DNA of 11,419 nt from Acidobacteriota bacterium (GCA_021780095.1 JAJXZK010000301.1:1-11419), one strand, 5' to 3'; counted from the stretch's first letter, positions 1 to 7,643 are shown. Notes: generated from the letters alone by a model not told the origin. Numbers and translations are program-made.

Positions 1-126
1 ACCCATCGTCTTGGTTGTCAACGATTCCTGCTGTAACTCCGATATCATCCAGACAACCGTTTGCCTTGGCGCATCGGAACAGCAGGCGTGCTAACCGCGA
101 CTGATTAAACGCCTGACGTTATTCTT

Positions 127-153
127 TTGTCAATGGATAAGATTTGATATAGG
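127..153 (+). promoter_or_regulatory. Possible sigma-70-type promoter for the LacI/MFS unit
   Basis: TTGTCA at 127-132 matches the -35 consensus at five of six bases. TATAGG at 148-153 matches the -10 consensus at four of six. The 15-base spacer is shorter than the usual 17, which weakens the call. Transcription would start near 160, giving a long leader of about 300 bases before the repressor gene. The palindrome at 162-171 would then sit on the start site, a classic position for repression. Confidence 0.3.
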
Positions 154-161
154 CTTGCAGT

Positions 162-171
162 CAATCGATTG
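162..171. promoter_or_regulatory. Candidate LacI-family operator CAATCGATTG
   Basis: This is a perfect 10-base palindrome with a central CG flanked by AAT/ATT. It fits the general pattern of LacI/GalR-family operators, which are A/T-flanked palindromes centred on CG. It lies just after the possible -10 at 148-153 and upstream of a LacI-family gene, so autoregulation is the natural inference. A 10-base palindrome is expected by chance about once per kilobase, so the position and the CG centre carry most of the weight. I saw no second copy upstream of the - strand genes. Confidence 0.35.
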
Positions 172-468
172 TCTACGGCCCGTTGAACGTATCCGCGGCG
201 GTTGGGGAATTCCCCTCGGTGGAAAAGGAAGGTCAATGACGTGGAGCGATCGTATCGATTCGAGCAAGATTTGCCTCAAGATGCCGTCGTCTCACTCCCT
301 GTCCAAAGGCTGTGCGTACAATGGGTCATGTCGCCGCTTTTATTCACGTCGCCCTCGGCCTTGCTGCTTGTCATGAAGGAATTTGCGATGAGTTACCTTG
401 GTGTCACGAGATTCGGAGGGGTCGGGTGATCGCACCTTGGGCACCCGAACCGAACATGGTGATTGCCG

Positions 469-1617
469 ATGCGGACTAACGATAGCCGCACGCGCAAGTC
501 AAAGCCAAACTCAACCGGCGAGCATGTCAGTCTGAAGCAACTGGCGGAGTATGTTGGCCTCAACCCCGCAACCGTCTCCGTTGTGTTGAACAACGTTCCG
601 GGCCGCTCCATTCCGCAACCGACGCGCGAACGTATCAAGGCCGCGGCGGAAAAGCTCGGCTATCAACCGAACCTGCTTGCCCGCTCCTTGCGCAATCGCA
701 AAACGCACACCATCGGCATCCTGGTCCCCGAATTGGGTGAGGGCTATCACACTCAGGTGATGAGCGGCATCGGCGATTATCTCATCGGCAAAGGATATTT
801 CTATTTCACCGTGCATCATCGCCATCGCAAAGATCTGGTGGAGGAATACTGCAACATGCTGCTCAGCCGCGGCGCGGAAGGCTTGATCGCAATCGACACC
901 TTGTTGGAACATAAGCTTCCCGTTCCAGTCGTGGCGGTGGCCGGCCATACCCGCTTGGAGGGCGTCACCAATCTCGTGCTCGACCACGACCGCGCCGCCG
1001 AATTGGCGCTGACCCATCTGTATCAATTGGGGCATCGCGATATGGCGTACATGCGTGGGCAACCGTTCAGTTCCGATTCCGATGACCGCTGGCGAAGCAC
1101 GGTGAAGATGGCGCGGAAACTCGGCCTACGCGTGAAGCCCGAGCTGGTGGTTCAATTGGAGCGCGACATCACCACACCCGATTTGGGATATCCCGTTGTG
1201 CAACAACTGCTCAACAGCAATCAGCGCTTTACTGCCCTGGTCTCCTTCAACGACGTGGCTGCCATGGGCGCCATGCGTGCGCTGCAGGATACTGGTCTGC
1301 GCGTGCCCACCGATGTTTCCGTCATCGGCTTTGACGACATCCGGGCAGCTGCCTTTATTAGTCCCAGCCTCACAACGGTGCGGCAGCCGCTCCGAGAGAT
1401 GGGCTGGATGGCGTCAGAGTATCTGCTGGCCCGGCTGCAGGGCGTGGAGAAATTCCGCGAGCAGATCGTGATTTATCCCGAACTCACGGTGCGCGAATCA
1501 ACCGCTGTGGTTGCGCAGGTCGACGATGCGGCAGACTCACATCGCAAACCCCGAAGGGGAGCGAAGGAGAAAGATGCATCCCTCAGGAATCGGATCGCCG
1601 TCCTTGCCAAGGGATGA
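469..1617 (+). CDS. LacI/GalR-family transcriptional repressor
   Basis: This is a ligand-responsive DNA-binding regulator, most likely controlling the permease gene that follows. The N-terminal helix-turn-helix spans about residues 21-40 (VSLKQLAEYVGLNPATVSVV), followed by the hinge-helix signature LLARSLRN at about 69-76. The rest to about 346 is a periplasmic-binding-protein-like sensor domain. Recognisable landmarks are IGILVPEL at its start, the LGHRDMAYMRG strand, DDRW (ligand-contact arginine region), SFNDVAAMGAMRAL, and VIGFDDI near 286-290. LTVRESTA closes the family fold. A basic 35-residue tail then runs to the stop and overlaps the next gene; such a tail is unusual and may exist only because of the overlap. 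ATG at 469 was chosen. A TTG at 463, directly after an in-frame TGA at 460, is the only earlier option and adds two residues. Neither has a good ribosome-binding site. The effector is probably a sugar or glycoside by family, but the residues do not identify it. Confidence 0.93.
   Translation: MRTNDSRTRKSKPNSTGEHVSLKQLAEYVGLNPATVSVVLNNVPGRSIPQPTRERIKAAAEKLGYQPNLLARSLRNRKTHTIGILVPELGEGYHTQVMSGIGDYLIGKGYFYFTVHHRHRKDLVEEYCNMLLSRGAEGLIAIDTLLEHKLPVPVVAVAGHTRLEGVTNLVLDHDRAAELALTHLYQLGHRDMAYMRGQPFSSDSDDRWRSTVKMARKLGLRVKPELVVQLERDITTPDLGYPVVQQLLNSNQRFTALVSFNDVAAMGAMRALQDTGLRVPTDVSVIGFDDIRAAAFISPSLTTVRQPLREMGWMASEYLLARLQGVEKFREQIVIYPELTVRESTAVVAQVDDAADSHRKPRRGAKEKDASLRNRIAVLAKG
1564..1569 (+). promoter_or_regulatory. 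Ribosome-binding site fixing the MFS start
   Basis: AAGGAG lies four bases before the ATG at 1574, inside the end of the repressor gene. It favours 1574 over the earlier in-frame ATGs at 1511 and 1526. Starting at 1511 would add 21 polar, Arg-rich residues before an otherwise normal transporter N-terminus. Confidence 0.7.
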
Positions 1618-2776
1618 TCGTCGCCTGATCGCCGTCGTGTGGCTGCATATTGCGTTTGCCGCCACTGGATTCGGCACCACCTTGTTGGGCAGCCTGCTTC
1701 CCGCCTTGCACTCGGCTTGGAACCTCACCGACGCGCAAGGCGGATTCCTCTTTGCATGTCAGTTTACCGGGGCGGCATTCGGAGCCGTGATGGTGCGCGA
1801 GGATCTGTTCCGCAGCATTCAGCAGGGCTATCTCGTCATGGTGGCAAGCGCCGTTCTTTTGGGAACCCTGCACGGCTATGCGGCTGCTCTCGTCTTTTTC
1901 TTTTTCGGCCTGGGTATGGGCTGGGCCATGACTGCCATAAACATGGTCGGCGGCACAGTATTCGAACGCCCCGGGGCTGCGCTCTCCTTGCTGAACGCCT
2001 CCTGGATTGTGGGCGCATTGCTCTCGCCGGGAGTCGCGACCGGATGGATTCGATACGCACGCCCCACGCAAATCTACTTTGTCGTTGCCGTTGTCTTTGC
2101 GACGATTGCTTTGATCCTTCGGCATTATCGCGTCAATCTGCTGGGAAATTGCATCCGTCGCCTGCGAGTCAGCGGGGGAACCACGCCATGGCTCCTGATC
2201 GCAGGATTCTCCTTGCTAGCATTTCTGTACGTGGGCGTTGAGGTCTCTGTTAGCGGCTGGATGATGACGTTCGTGCATCGTCTCCATATTGGCGGAGGTA
2301 TATGGGCTCCGCTCATCACTTCCTCCTTCTGGCTTGCGCTTTTGTGCGGCCGCCTTCTCGCCCCAGCCGTTCTGCTGCACGTATCGGAGTCGCGCCTGCT
2401 GCTCGCGACCATGATCGTCGCCTGTTGCGGCGTTCTTTCAATCCTCCTCAATCACTCCCCGGTGGCCATTCTTCTTTCCGCCGTAGCTGCGGGCCTCGCG
2501 TTAGCGCCCATTTTCCCGCTGTGCGCCTCCCGCGTTCTGGCCCTTACTCATGAGGCGCCGCAAACCAAATGGCTTTTCGCCGTTGCTGGGATGGGTGGGT
2601 CGGTTTTGCCCTGGTTGACCGGCAGGCTGTCGACGCGTACCGGCTCTTTGCGCGACGGCTTGCTGGTCTCTGTCGTTGCGCTGGGAATCATGATTGTTTG
2701 CTTTGTACCGATCGCACGCCGTGCGCAGGCCGCCGCGGCGTTCACTCAGGAAGCCGAGTCAAGTGTGCAGGAGTAA
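1574..2776 (+). CDS. MFS permease, FucP-like sugar transporter type
   Basis: This is a 400-residue inner-membrane secondary transporter with about 12 hydrophobic segments. The first is around 17-42 and the last around 362-383, split by a basic loop near 184-200 (RHYRV...CIRRLRV). TM7 reads YVGVEVSVSGWMMTF (219-233). A G-x-E followed by a tryptophan in TM7 is characteristic of the fucose-permease-like branch of MFS sugar transporters. APIFP (311-315) in TM10 and GGSVLPWLTG (341-350) in TM11 fit the same branch. The usual loop 2-3 motif A (GxLaDrxGrr) is degenerate here (GAVMVREDLFRS, 70-81). In the second half, GRLLAP at 259-264 is closer to normal. Translation begins at ATG 1574 behind AAGGAG, overlapping the LacI gene by 44 bases, so the two are probably co-transcribed. 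By context it imports the ligand or a precursor sensed by the repressor. Sugar specificity is an inference. Confidence 0.88.
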   Translation: MHPSGIGSPSLPRDDRRLIAVVWLHIAFAATGFGTTLLGSLLPALHSAWNLTDAQGGFLFACQFTGAAFGAVMVREDLFRSIQQGYLVMVASAVLLGTLHGYAAALVFFFFGLGMGWAMTAINMVGGTVFERPGAALSLLNASWIVGALLSPGVATGWIRYARPTQIYFVVAVVFATIALILRHYRVNLLGNCIRRLRVSGGTTPWLLIAGFSLLAFLYVGVEVSVSGWMMTFVHRLHIGGGIWAPLITSSFWLALLCGRLLAPAVLLHVSESRLLLATMIVACCGVLSILLNHSPVAILLSAVAAGLALAPIFPLCASRVLALTHEAPQTKWLFAVAGMGGSVLPWLTGRLSTRTGSLRDGLLVSVVALGIMIVCFVPIARRAQAAAAFTQEAESSVQE

Positions 2777-2824
2777 TTGTCAGCGAGGCCAGTGGAGTTG
2801 AGCCTGGGCACCCTTGCCGATCCA

Positions 2825-4645
2825 TTAAACAGCGCGTTTCTGAAACGGTTCGGCGTGGACAATGCCCTTGTCTTCCCGCACCGTAATTGTCTGGCCTACG
2901 TTGATATTCGTCAGCCGCTGCGTAATGCCGCTCGGCCAATGGATCTCGACCACATCCGCCTTGCCCGCTTGGGCCAGTCCGAAGGTTAGGACCAACTCGC
3001 TCGAGGAAAGATAGCTCGATCCGCTACGCATGGTCAGCTTCTGTCCCGTCTGAGCCGCCTGCACAAACACCACCGCGCCGATGCCGTTCCGGTTCGACTT
3101 GGTTCCCCACAGCTTCACGCGCAACGAGTGATTCGTCGTTCCGGTATTGCGGAAGAGCGCAGCCGGCCCATTGTTGGTCGTCATGATCAAGTCCAGCGCG
3201 CCATCGTTGTTGATGTCTCCATACGCTGCGCCGCGTGCCACACGCCGCTCATCGAACGAATTGCCCATCGCCGCCGCGACATCCTGAAACTTGCCGCCGC
3301 CTTCGTTGTGGAACAGATGCGGAGCCTCCGCGTAATGGACCTGCTGCTGCACTTTCTCGATATCGGGATCAAGATGGCCGTCGGCAATAAATAGATCGAG
3401 CCAGCCATCCAGATCGTAGTCGAAGAAGAAACAGCCAAAGCCGAGCGTCAGCAAACTTCTTCGTCCCACTTCCGACTGTGGAGCAATGTCGACGAACAAT
3501 CCATTCTTCTGGTTCTGATACAGCGAGATCATCTGGTTGGAAAAATTTGTAATTGCCAGGCTGGGAAACCCGGAGTGGTTATAATCGGCGGCGTCAATCC
3601 CCATGCCCGCGCGGGCCACGCCATCTTCGCTGAAGCCGATGCCGGAGACTACGCCTTTTTCCGTAAAAGTGCCATTGCGATTATTGATGTAGAGCTTGTT
3701 CGGCTGCGTGTCGTTGCTGATCGCGATGTCCGGCCACCCATCCTGATTGGCATCGAGGATGGCAATCCCCATGCTCTTTGAAGTCGCGTCATAGAGACCG
3801 GATTTGTGGGTAGCGTCCTCAAAGGTCCCATTGCCGCGGTTGCGCCACAGCCGCACCGAAACGCCTTTGTATGACTCCGGCGTGCAATAGGCCTTGTCTT
3901 TGCCGTCCATGGAGCAATACAAATCATTCTGCGGAGTCCACGCCACATAGTTCGCCACCAGCAGATCCAGATGCCCGTCGCGGTCGTAGTCAACCCACGC
4001 TGCGCTGGTGCTGAATTCGTTAATCCCCCATAATCCGGCTTGCTTGGTGACATCGGTAAACGTCCCGTTCCCATTGTTGTGGAACAGACGATTTTGACCG
4101 TACGCCGTCACCAACAAATCGTCGTGCCCGTCGTTGTCGTAATCAGCTACAGCGACGCCCATGCCGTACATCGGCACCGCCAGACCCGCTTTATGGGTGA
4201 CGTCGGTAAACGTGCCGTCGCGATTGTTATGGTAGAGCGCCGACGTGGTGACGCGGCCCGGATGACCGGGCCAGTTCATTCCATTCACCAGAAAAATGTC
4301 CTGCCAGCCGTCGTTGTCGTAGTCGATAAACGCAACCCCGGACCCCATCGTTTCCGGCAGGTATTTTTTTCCGAAGGCTCCGCTATTGTGTACGAACCGG
4401 ATTCCGGCCGCATGGGTGATGTCTTCAAAGCGAATGCGCTCACCTGTGTCGGCAGCAGTTTTCGCTGCTTGTTGCGCGGTCGAGCTACTCCCCGGCCCGA
4501 CAATCGCGCCATCCGCAGCAGAAAAGGGCATCGAGCCGAAGAACGAGGCGGCCAGCGCCGTTCCAGAAAGTTTGAGAAATTTGCGGCGGTGCGGTTGCTG
4601 CTTTTCTTCTTCCAAGTTTGATCCGTCGGGTTTTCTACGCGTCAA
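2825..4645 (-). CDS. CRTAC1-type FG-GAP/VCBS beta-propeller with ASPIC/UnbV domain, Tat-exported
   Basis: This is a predicted envelope or secreted protein of 606 residues. RRKFLK at 20-25, followed by a hydrophobic stretch and FSA|A near 41-44, is a twin-arginine signal, so the protein should be exported folded. The mature part carries repeated calcium-loop motifs of the integrin-alpha type: DYDNDGWQD (108), DYDNDGHDD (168), DYDRDGHLD (219), DANQDGWPD (298), DYDLDGWLD (409) and DINNDGALD (477). A degenerate copy, DYNHSGFPS, sits at 354, which suggests a seven-bladed propeller. HNNGNGTFTDVT-like strands separate the blades. C244 and C254 (CSMDG...YCTPESY) are a cysteine pair typical of the family. 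An ASPIC/UnbV domain occupies about 507-590 (RVKLWGTKSNRNGIGA, then HWPSG). The start is TTG at 4645, supported by GAGGTGG just upstream and by the TTGA overlap with the cytochrome stop. No catalytic site is evident. A role in binding or adhesion, or in assembly with the cytochrome, is inference. Confidence 0.9.
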   Translation of the reverse strand: MTRRKPDGSNLEEEKQQPHRRKFLKLSGTALAASFFGSMPFSAADGAIVGPGSSSTAQQAAKTAADTGERIRFEDITHAAGIRFVHNSGAFGKKYLPETMGSGVAFIDYDNDGWQDIFLVNGMNWPGHPGRVTTSALYHNNRDGTFTDVTHKAGLAVPMYGMGVAVADYDNDGHDDLLVTAYGQNRLFHNNGNGTFTDVTKQAGLWGINEFSTSAAWVDYDRDGHLDLLVANYVAWTPQNDLYCSMDGKDKAYCTPESYKGVSVRLWRNRGNGTFEDATHKSGLYDATSKSMGIAILDANQDGWPDIAISNDTQPNKLYINNRNGTFTEKGVVSGIGFSEDGVARAGMGIDAADYNHSGFPSLAITNFSNQMISLYQNQKNGLFVDIAPQSEVGRRSLLTLGFGCFFFDYDLDGWLDLFIADGHLDPDIEKVQQQVHYAEAPHLFHNEGGGKFQDVAAAMGNSFDERRVARGAAYGDINNDGALDLIMTTNNGPAALFRNTGTTNHSLRVKLWGTKSNRNGIGAVVFVQAAQTGQKLTMRSGSSYLSSSELVLTFGLAQAGKADVVEIHWPSGITQRLTNINVGQTITVREDKGIVHAEPFQKRAV

Positions 4646-4655
4646 TTTCCACCTC
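4642..4655 (-). promoter_or_regulatory. TTGA stop/start overlap with GAGGTGG ribosome-binding site
   Basis: Read on the - strand, GAGGTGG (4655-4649) precedes TTG (4645-4643) by three bases, or by five if the GAGGT core is counted. The TGA stop of the cytochrome gene occupies 4644-4642. A four-base overlap with a good Shine-Dalgarno sequence inside the upstream gene is the usual layout for translational coupling. It also supports a TTG start for the propeller gene. Confidence 0.7.
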
Positions 4656-7521
4656 TGTGCAGGACGGGCGAATCCGAAGCGCGATGGTACGCCGCGCCTG
4701 CGATGGTCGCAGTGTGCTTTCCTGGAGAATTTGCAATCGGCAGCGGCACAGAAACATGTTCGTGAATCGGCTGCCTCTCTCGATTATCGTCGGGATGTTT
4801 TTCCAGATACGGTCCAGTCAACGCCTGCGACGATTCATCCGCCTTGAAGCGCAGATAACGCACTTCATACTGGTGCGCCAAGTCTGGCTTGCTCATTCCC
4901 GTAGCACACAGCATCATGTTGTAATTCGCTTCCAGATCTTCCGGATCGATATCGAGCGCCTGCTGAAACTGCTCCTGCGCCAGCGCGTATTTGTGCTGGA
5001 GAAAATAGATGCGGCCCAGATCATTTCGCACCACGCGATCCCGAGGATATTGCTCGATCACCTGCTGTAAATGCGCGATGGCGCCATCGTAGTCCCCCGT
5101 CTGGCGCAATACGCGCGCGTAGAAATAATGTGCCCGCGCCAGGTGCGGAGAAAGCTGCAATGCCTTGGCCAGGACCACTTTCGCGCCCGCTATATCTCCC
5201 ACCAACACGCGGGCTCGGCCAATATTCACCCATCCGTCAGGGTTGGTCGGGTCGGCCTGCGTGACCCGCTCAAAGGCCGCCTCCGCTCCCTTCAGGTCCC
5301 CCTGAAGCAGCAATCCAATGCCGTAATCGTTCCAGCGCTGCCAGTCCGCTTTGTTAGTGACAACCTGTGCCGTCGGCGCGGGCGCATTCGGCGGCAACAC
5401 GGTCAGATTTTCGTTGTCGCTCGCCATCACCACAATCGGCGGGTCAGGAATCGCTTTGATCTTTCCCGATACGTCTGCGGTATTTCCGGTGAAGGTCACG
5501 CGACGGTCATCATAGGCAGGTGTCACGTCGTGTGGGCCTGTGCTTTCAGAAACGCCGGCAAAGGAAAAGTTGGTATCAAACCAGGAGAATTTGCGGTAAT
5601 TCATCTTCGCCTGCAGATGAATTGTTCCGCGCACCTCCTTGGGAATTTGCAGCCGGAAGTGGACTGTGTCGGCGGCTCCGGGAGGAATCAGGTGTGCGTA
5701 AATCGTCGCCCGCGCCGCCCAGGCATTGCGCTTGTCGATGGGATTGCCATGCGCATCGATCGCCCACGAGCGATAAAAGTGCGCTCCGGGCTCGACCGGC
5801 CCATGACCGTTGTCTTCCACCATGCCGCTCCAGAAAAGCACATGGCCCGCATCGTCGATCGCCTTCAACTCCAGCCAGCAATCGAAGGCGTCCACGGTGC
5901 CGCCCGGAAAGAAATGTCCAACGTTCAACGTGCGCACCACCACATCGACTCGCTCCGTTTCTCCAGCGCGAACCACTCCGGTGACACGGTCAAGTGGTGC
6001 GGTCACCGGAGCGATCGGAGGCCCTCCTGTAGCGCCTGTCGGAGACTGCATTTCAGATTCTTCACCCACCGCGAATGTCGTCGCCAGTTGCGGCGCGGCA
6101 TAGTTCACTTTGTTATTTGATATGCGATTCTCCGTCGTTTCAGGCGAAATGGCGAAAATGTCGACGCGAACTTTCTTATCTTTCAAGAAGTCTTCTGTGT
6201 CCTTCAACTGCTTTGCATCCTTGTTCACAAAAGGAAGCGCGGTGTTGGCCGCAATAAAGCGATGCGAATGCACCATTCCGTTCACATTGCCGGCATCGTT
6301 CGAAGGTGTTTGCGGCATATGGCAATCTTCGCAATTCATCGACTTCGGCGGATAGTAGAAAGATCGCGCGCCTAATCCTGAAACGCCGCTGGCTTGCCAG
6401 TTGTCATAATCGTCAAAGCCGCGAATCCAGCGGTAGTGATTATCGGCCACGTCCAGGTGAACCTTGTGGCAATTGCCGCAGTATTCCGCGGACTGGCTGC
6501 CGCGCATGAACGGTTTCAGAAACGTCCGCCGATGCGGCTCCGGGTCTTCTTCAATCAGATAGTCGATCACGCGATGCACAATGGGATTTTTGCTGGCCAC
6601 CAACCGCTGCAGCTGCGGATATTCCAGAATAAAGTCGGCGTTGCCCATGGTGCTCTTCTCTAGGCGGATGGAGTGGCACACGACGCAACCCATGCCCGCC
6701 TGCGAGGCCGGAATAAAGAGGTGATCTTTCACGGGCGTATTGAAGTTGCCGGGGAAAAACAGCGCCGCATCGTGGCATCCCGCGCACACTTTGGAGGCTT
6801 GCACGCCATCCACTTGTTGCATGTAGACAATCGCCTGCCGGTACCACTGGTTGTTGAAGGATGAGAAGTGATGGACCGAGCTCTCCCATTGTTTGTAAAT
6901 ATCGGCGTGGCATGTTTTGCAGGTGGCGGAGTCCAAGAAATAATCCTCCGGCACGACCTTGCCTGTGTAGGTTTCGGCGTCGCTCGGGAAGAAGGGGCTC
7001 GTCGGCCCTCCGCCTTCATCCGCCTGATCGGCTGGCGCCATGCTCGGATTGTGGATGGCGTAATCCTTTTGCCAGGGAACGGTACGCAGCCACCATGCTC
7101 CAGCAGCGAGCGCGGCGACAAGGACGAGCGATGTCGCAATTCGCACAGCAGCTTTGGCACCACTATGCTGCAGCCAGCCCCGGTTGCCGGCCCAAACAGC
7201 CAGCAGCATTGCGACCGCCAGCATGGAGATGATTTCGTGGGTGTAAAGAATCGGCCATTGCTGGCGGCGTGTGCCCGTGTACACCAGCACAGCACCCGCA
7301 ACGCCGCCCAGCGTGAACACGATCCATCCGGCTTTTTCCAGCGAGCTTTTCCCCTGCAGTAGTTTTCCCATGCCGGGGATCGCGACGACCACAAACACGC
7401 AGCCGGCAAAGATGTGCAGTACGACGACCGCTTCATAGATCAGCGTTGCCGTGGGAAACGCATAGAGATAAACAGCGCTCGCCGCCAGCGCAACTGTTGA
7501 AGCTATTAGCAATCGCCTCAT
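4642..7521 (-). CDS. Membrane-anchored five-haem cytochrome c with C-terminal TPR repeats
   Basis: This is a 959-residue fused protein. Residues 1-150 contain about five hydrophobic segments (near 3-22, 27-50, 64-82, 93-111, 126-146). They include histidines H36 (VLHIFAG) and H95 (YTHEI) within or beside segments. A periplasmic part follows with five CxxCH haem-c motifs: CKTCH 201, CAGCH 246, CVVCH 279, CGNCH 348 and CEDCH 397. The arrangement around the first (ADIYKQWESSVHH) is that of cytochrome c554-like multihaem proteins. VHSHRF at 417-422 is a likely distal-ligand segment. Residues about 520-680 look like a beta-sandwich with GHFFPGG (535-541), common in multihaem cytochromes. About four TPR units cover 727-862 (WQRWNDYGIGLLLQGD, then WVNIGRARVLVGD and similar). 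A 60-residue tail has no recognisable fold. The start is ATG at 7521; GGGAG lies 11 bases upstream, a loose fit. Electron transfer between quinone pool and periplasm is inferred; no enzyme active site is visible. Confidence 0.9.
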   Translation of the reverse strand: MRRLLIASTVALAASAVYLYAFPTATLIYEAVVVLHIFAGCVFVVVAIPGMGKLLQGKSSLEKAGWIVFTLGGVAGAVLVYTGTRRQQWPILYTHEIISMLAVAMLLAVWAGNRGWLQHSGAKAAVRIATSLVLVAALAAGAWWLRTVPWQKDYAIHNPSMAPADQADEGGGPTSPFFPSDAETYTGKVVPEDYFLDSATCKTCHADIYKQWESSVHHFSSFNNQWYRQAIVYMQQVDGVQASKVCAGCHDAALFFPGNFNTPVKDHLFIPASQAGMGCVVCHSIRLEKSTMGNADFILEYPQLQRLVASKNPIVHRVIDYLIEEDPEPHRRTFLKPFMRGSQSAEYCGNCHKVHLDVADNHYRWIRGFDDYDNWQASGVSGLGARSFYYPPKSMNCEDCHMPQTPSNDAGNVNGMVHSHRFIAANTALPFVNKDAKQLKDTEDFLKDKKVRVDIFAISPETTENRISNNKVNYAAPQLATTFAVGEESEMQSPTGATGGPPIAPVTAPLDRVTGVVRAGETERVDVVVRTLNVGHFFPGGTVDAFDCWLELKAIDDAGHVLFWSGMVEDNGHGPVEPGAHFYRSWAIDAHGNPIDKRNAWAARATIYAHLIPPGAADTVHFRLQIPKEVRGTIHLQAKMNYRKFSWFDTNFSFAGVSESTGPHDVTPAYDDRRVTFTGNTADVSGKIKAIPDPPIVVMASDNENLTVLPPNAPAPTAQVVTNKADWQRWNDYGIGLLLQGDLKGAEAAFERVTQADPTNPDGWVNIGRARVLVGDIAGAKVVLAKALQLSPHLARAHYFYARVLRQTGDYDGAIAHLQQVIEQYPRDRVVRNDLGRIYFLQHKYALAQEQFQQALDIDPEDLEANYNMMLCATGMSKPDLAHQYEVRYLRFKADESSQALTGPYLEKHPDDNRERQPIHEHVSVPLPIANSPGKHTATIAGAAYHRASDSPVLHRGGN

Positions 7522-7643
7522 TTTAATGCCCGCTCCCGACCCCTCTTGGCTGTCTATCGCCGCTCTCTTGTTATTCTATGCGGCGCTGGCGGTGCCTTTC
7601 TGCCGATCATTTTGTCGCCGCGAGGACGCGTCCTATATTTTCG
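7522..7643. other. Spacer between transporter and cytochrome genes
   Basis: There are 122 bases between two genes on the - strand. GGACGCGTCC at 7624-7633 is a perfect 10-base palindrome just after the transporter stop. A pair of five-base arms (GCCGC/GCGGC) flanks a 16-base loop near 7559-7584. Neither is followed by a T-run, so there is no convincing intrinsic terminator. No clear promoter was seen. Read-through transcription from the transporter into the cytochrome gene is therefore plausible. Confidence 0.4.

Larger units (their letters stand above)
1..468. other. Non-coding region upstream of the LacI-family gene
   Basis: No protein-coding gene is supportable here. The open frames present are short, overlap each other, and their translations are low-complexity or Arg/Ser/Cys-rich with no family resemblance. 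The stretch has features expected of a regulatory leader: an imperfect TTGTCA/TATAGG promoter pair near 127-153, a CAATCGATTG palindrome at 162-171 and a perfect 12-base palindrome GGGGAATTCCCC at 204-215. A GGAGGGG motif at 415-421 resembles a ribosome-binding site, but it lies about 45 bases from the first usable repressor start and leads to no convincing frame. The left edge could hold the tail or promoter of an unseen gene. Confidence 0.6.

Noticed and set aside
415..421. GGAGGGG as the ribosome-binding site of the repressor.
   Set aside because: It is 41-47 bases before the usable starts at 463 and 469, and in-frame stops at 427 and 460 lie between.
155..429. Two overlapping small open frames on the + strand upstream of the repressor.
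   Set aside because: Neither has a convincing ribosome-binding site, family resemblance or protein-like composition. They overlap each other in different frames.
2777..2824. Possible bidirectional terminator between the convergent permease and propeller genes.
   Set aside because: The only hairpin seen is GGCA-CCCT-TGCC at 2807-2818, a four-base stem with no T-run on either strand.
5071..6120. A 349-codon open frame on the + strand.
   Set aside because: It lies wholly inside the cytochrome gene on the opposite strand. Its translation is Arg/His-rich and unlike any family, as expected of an antisense shadow in GC-rich DNA.
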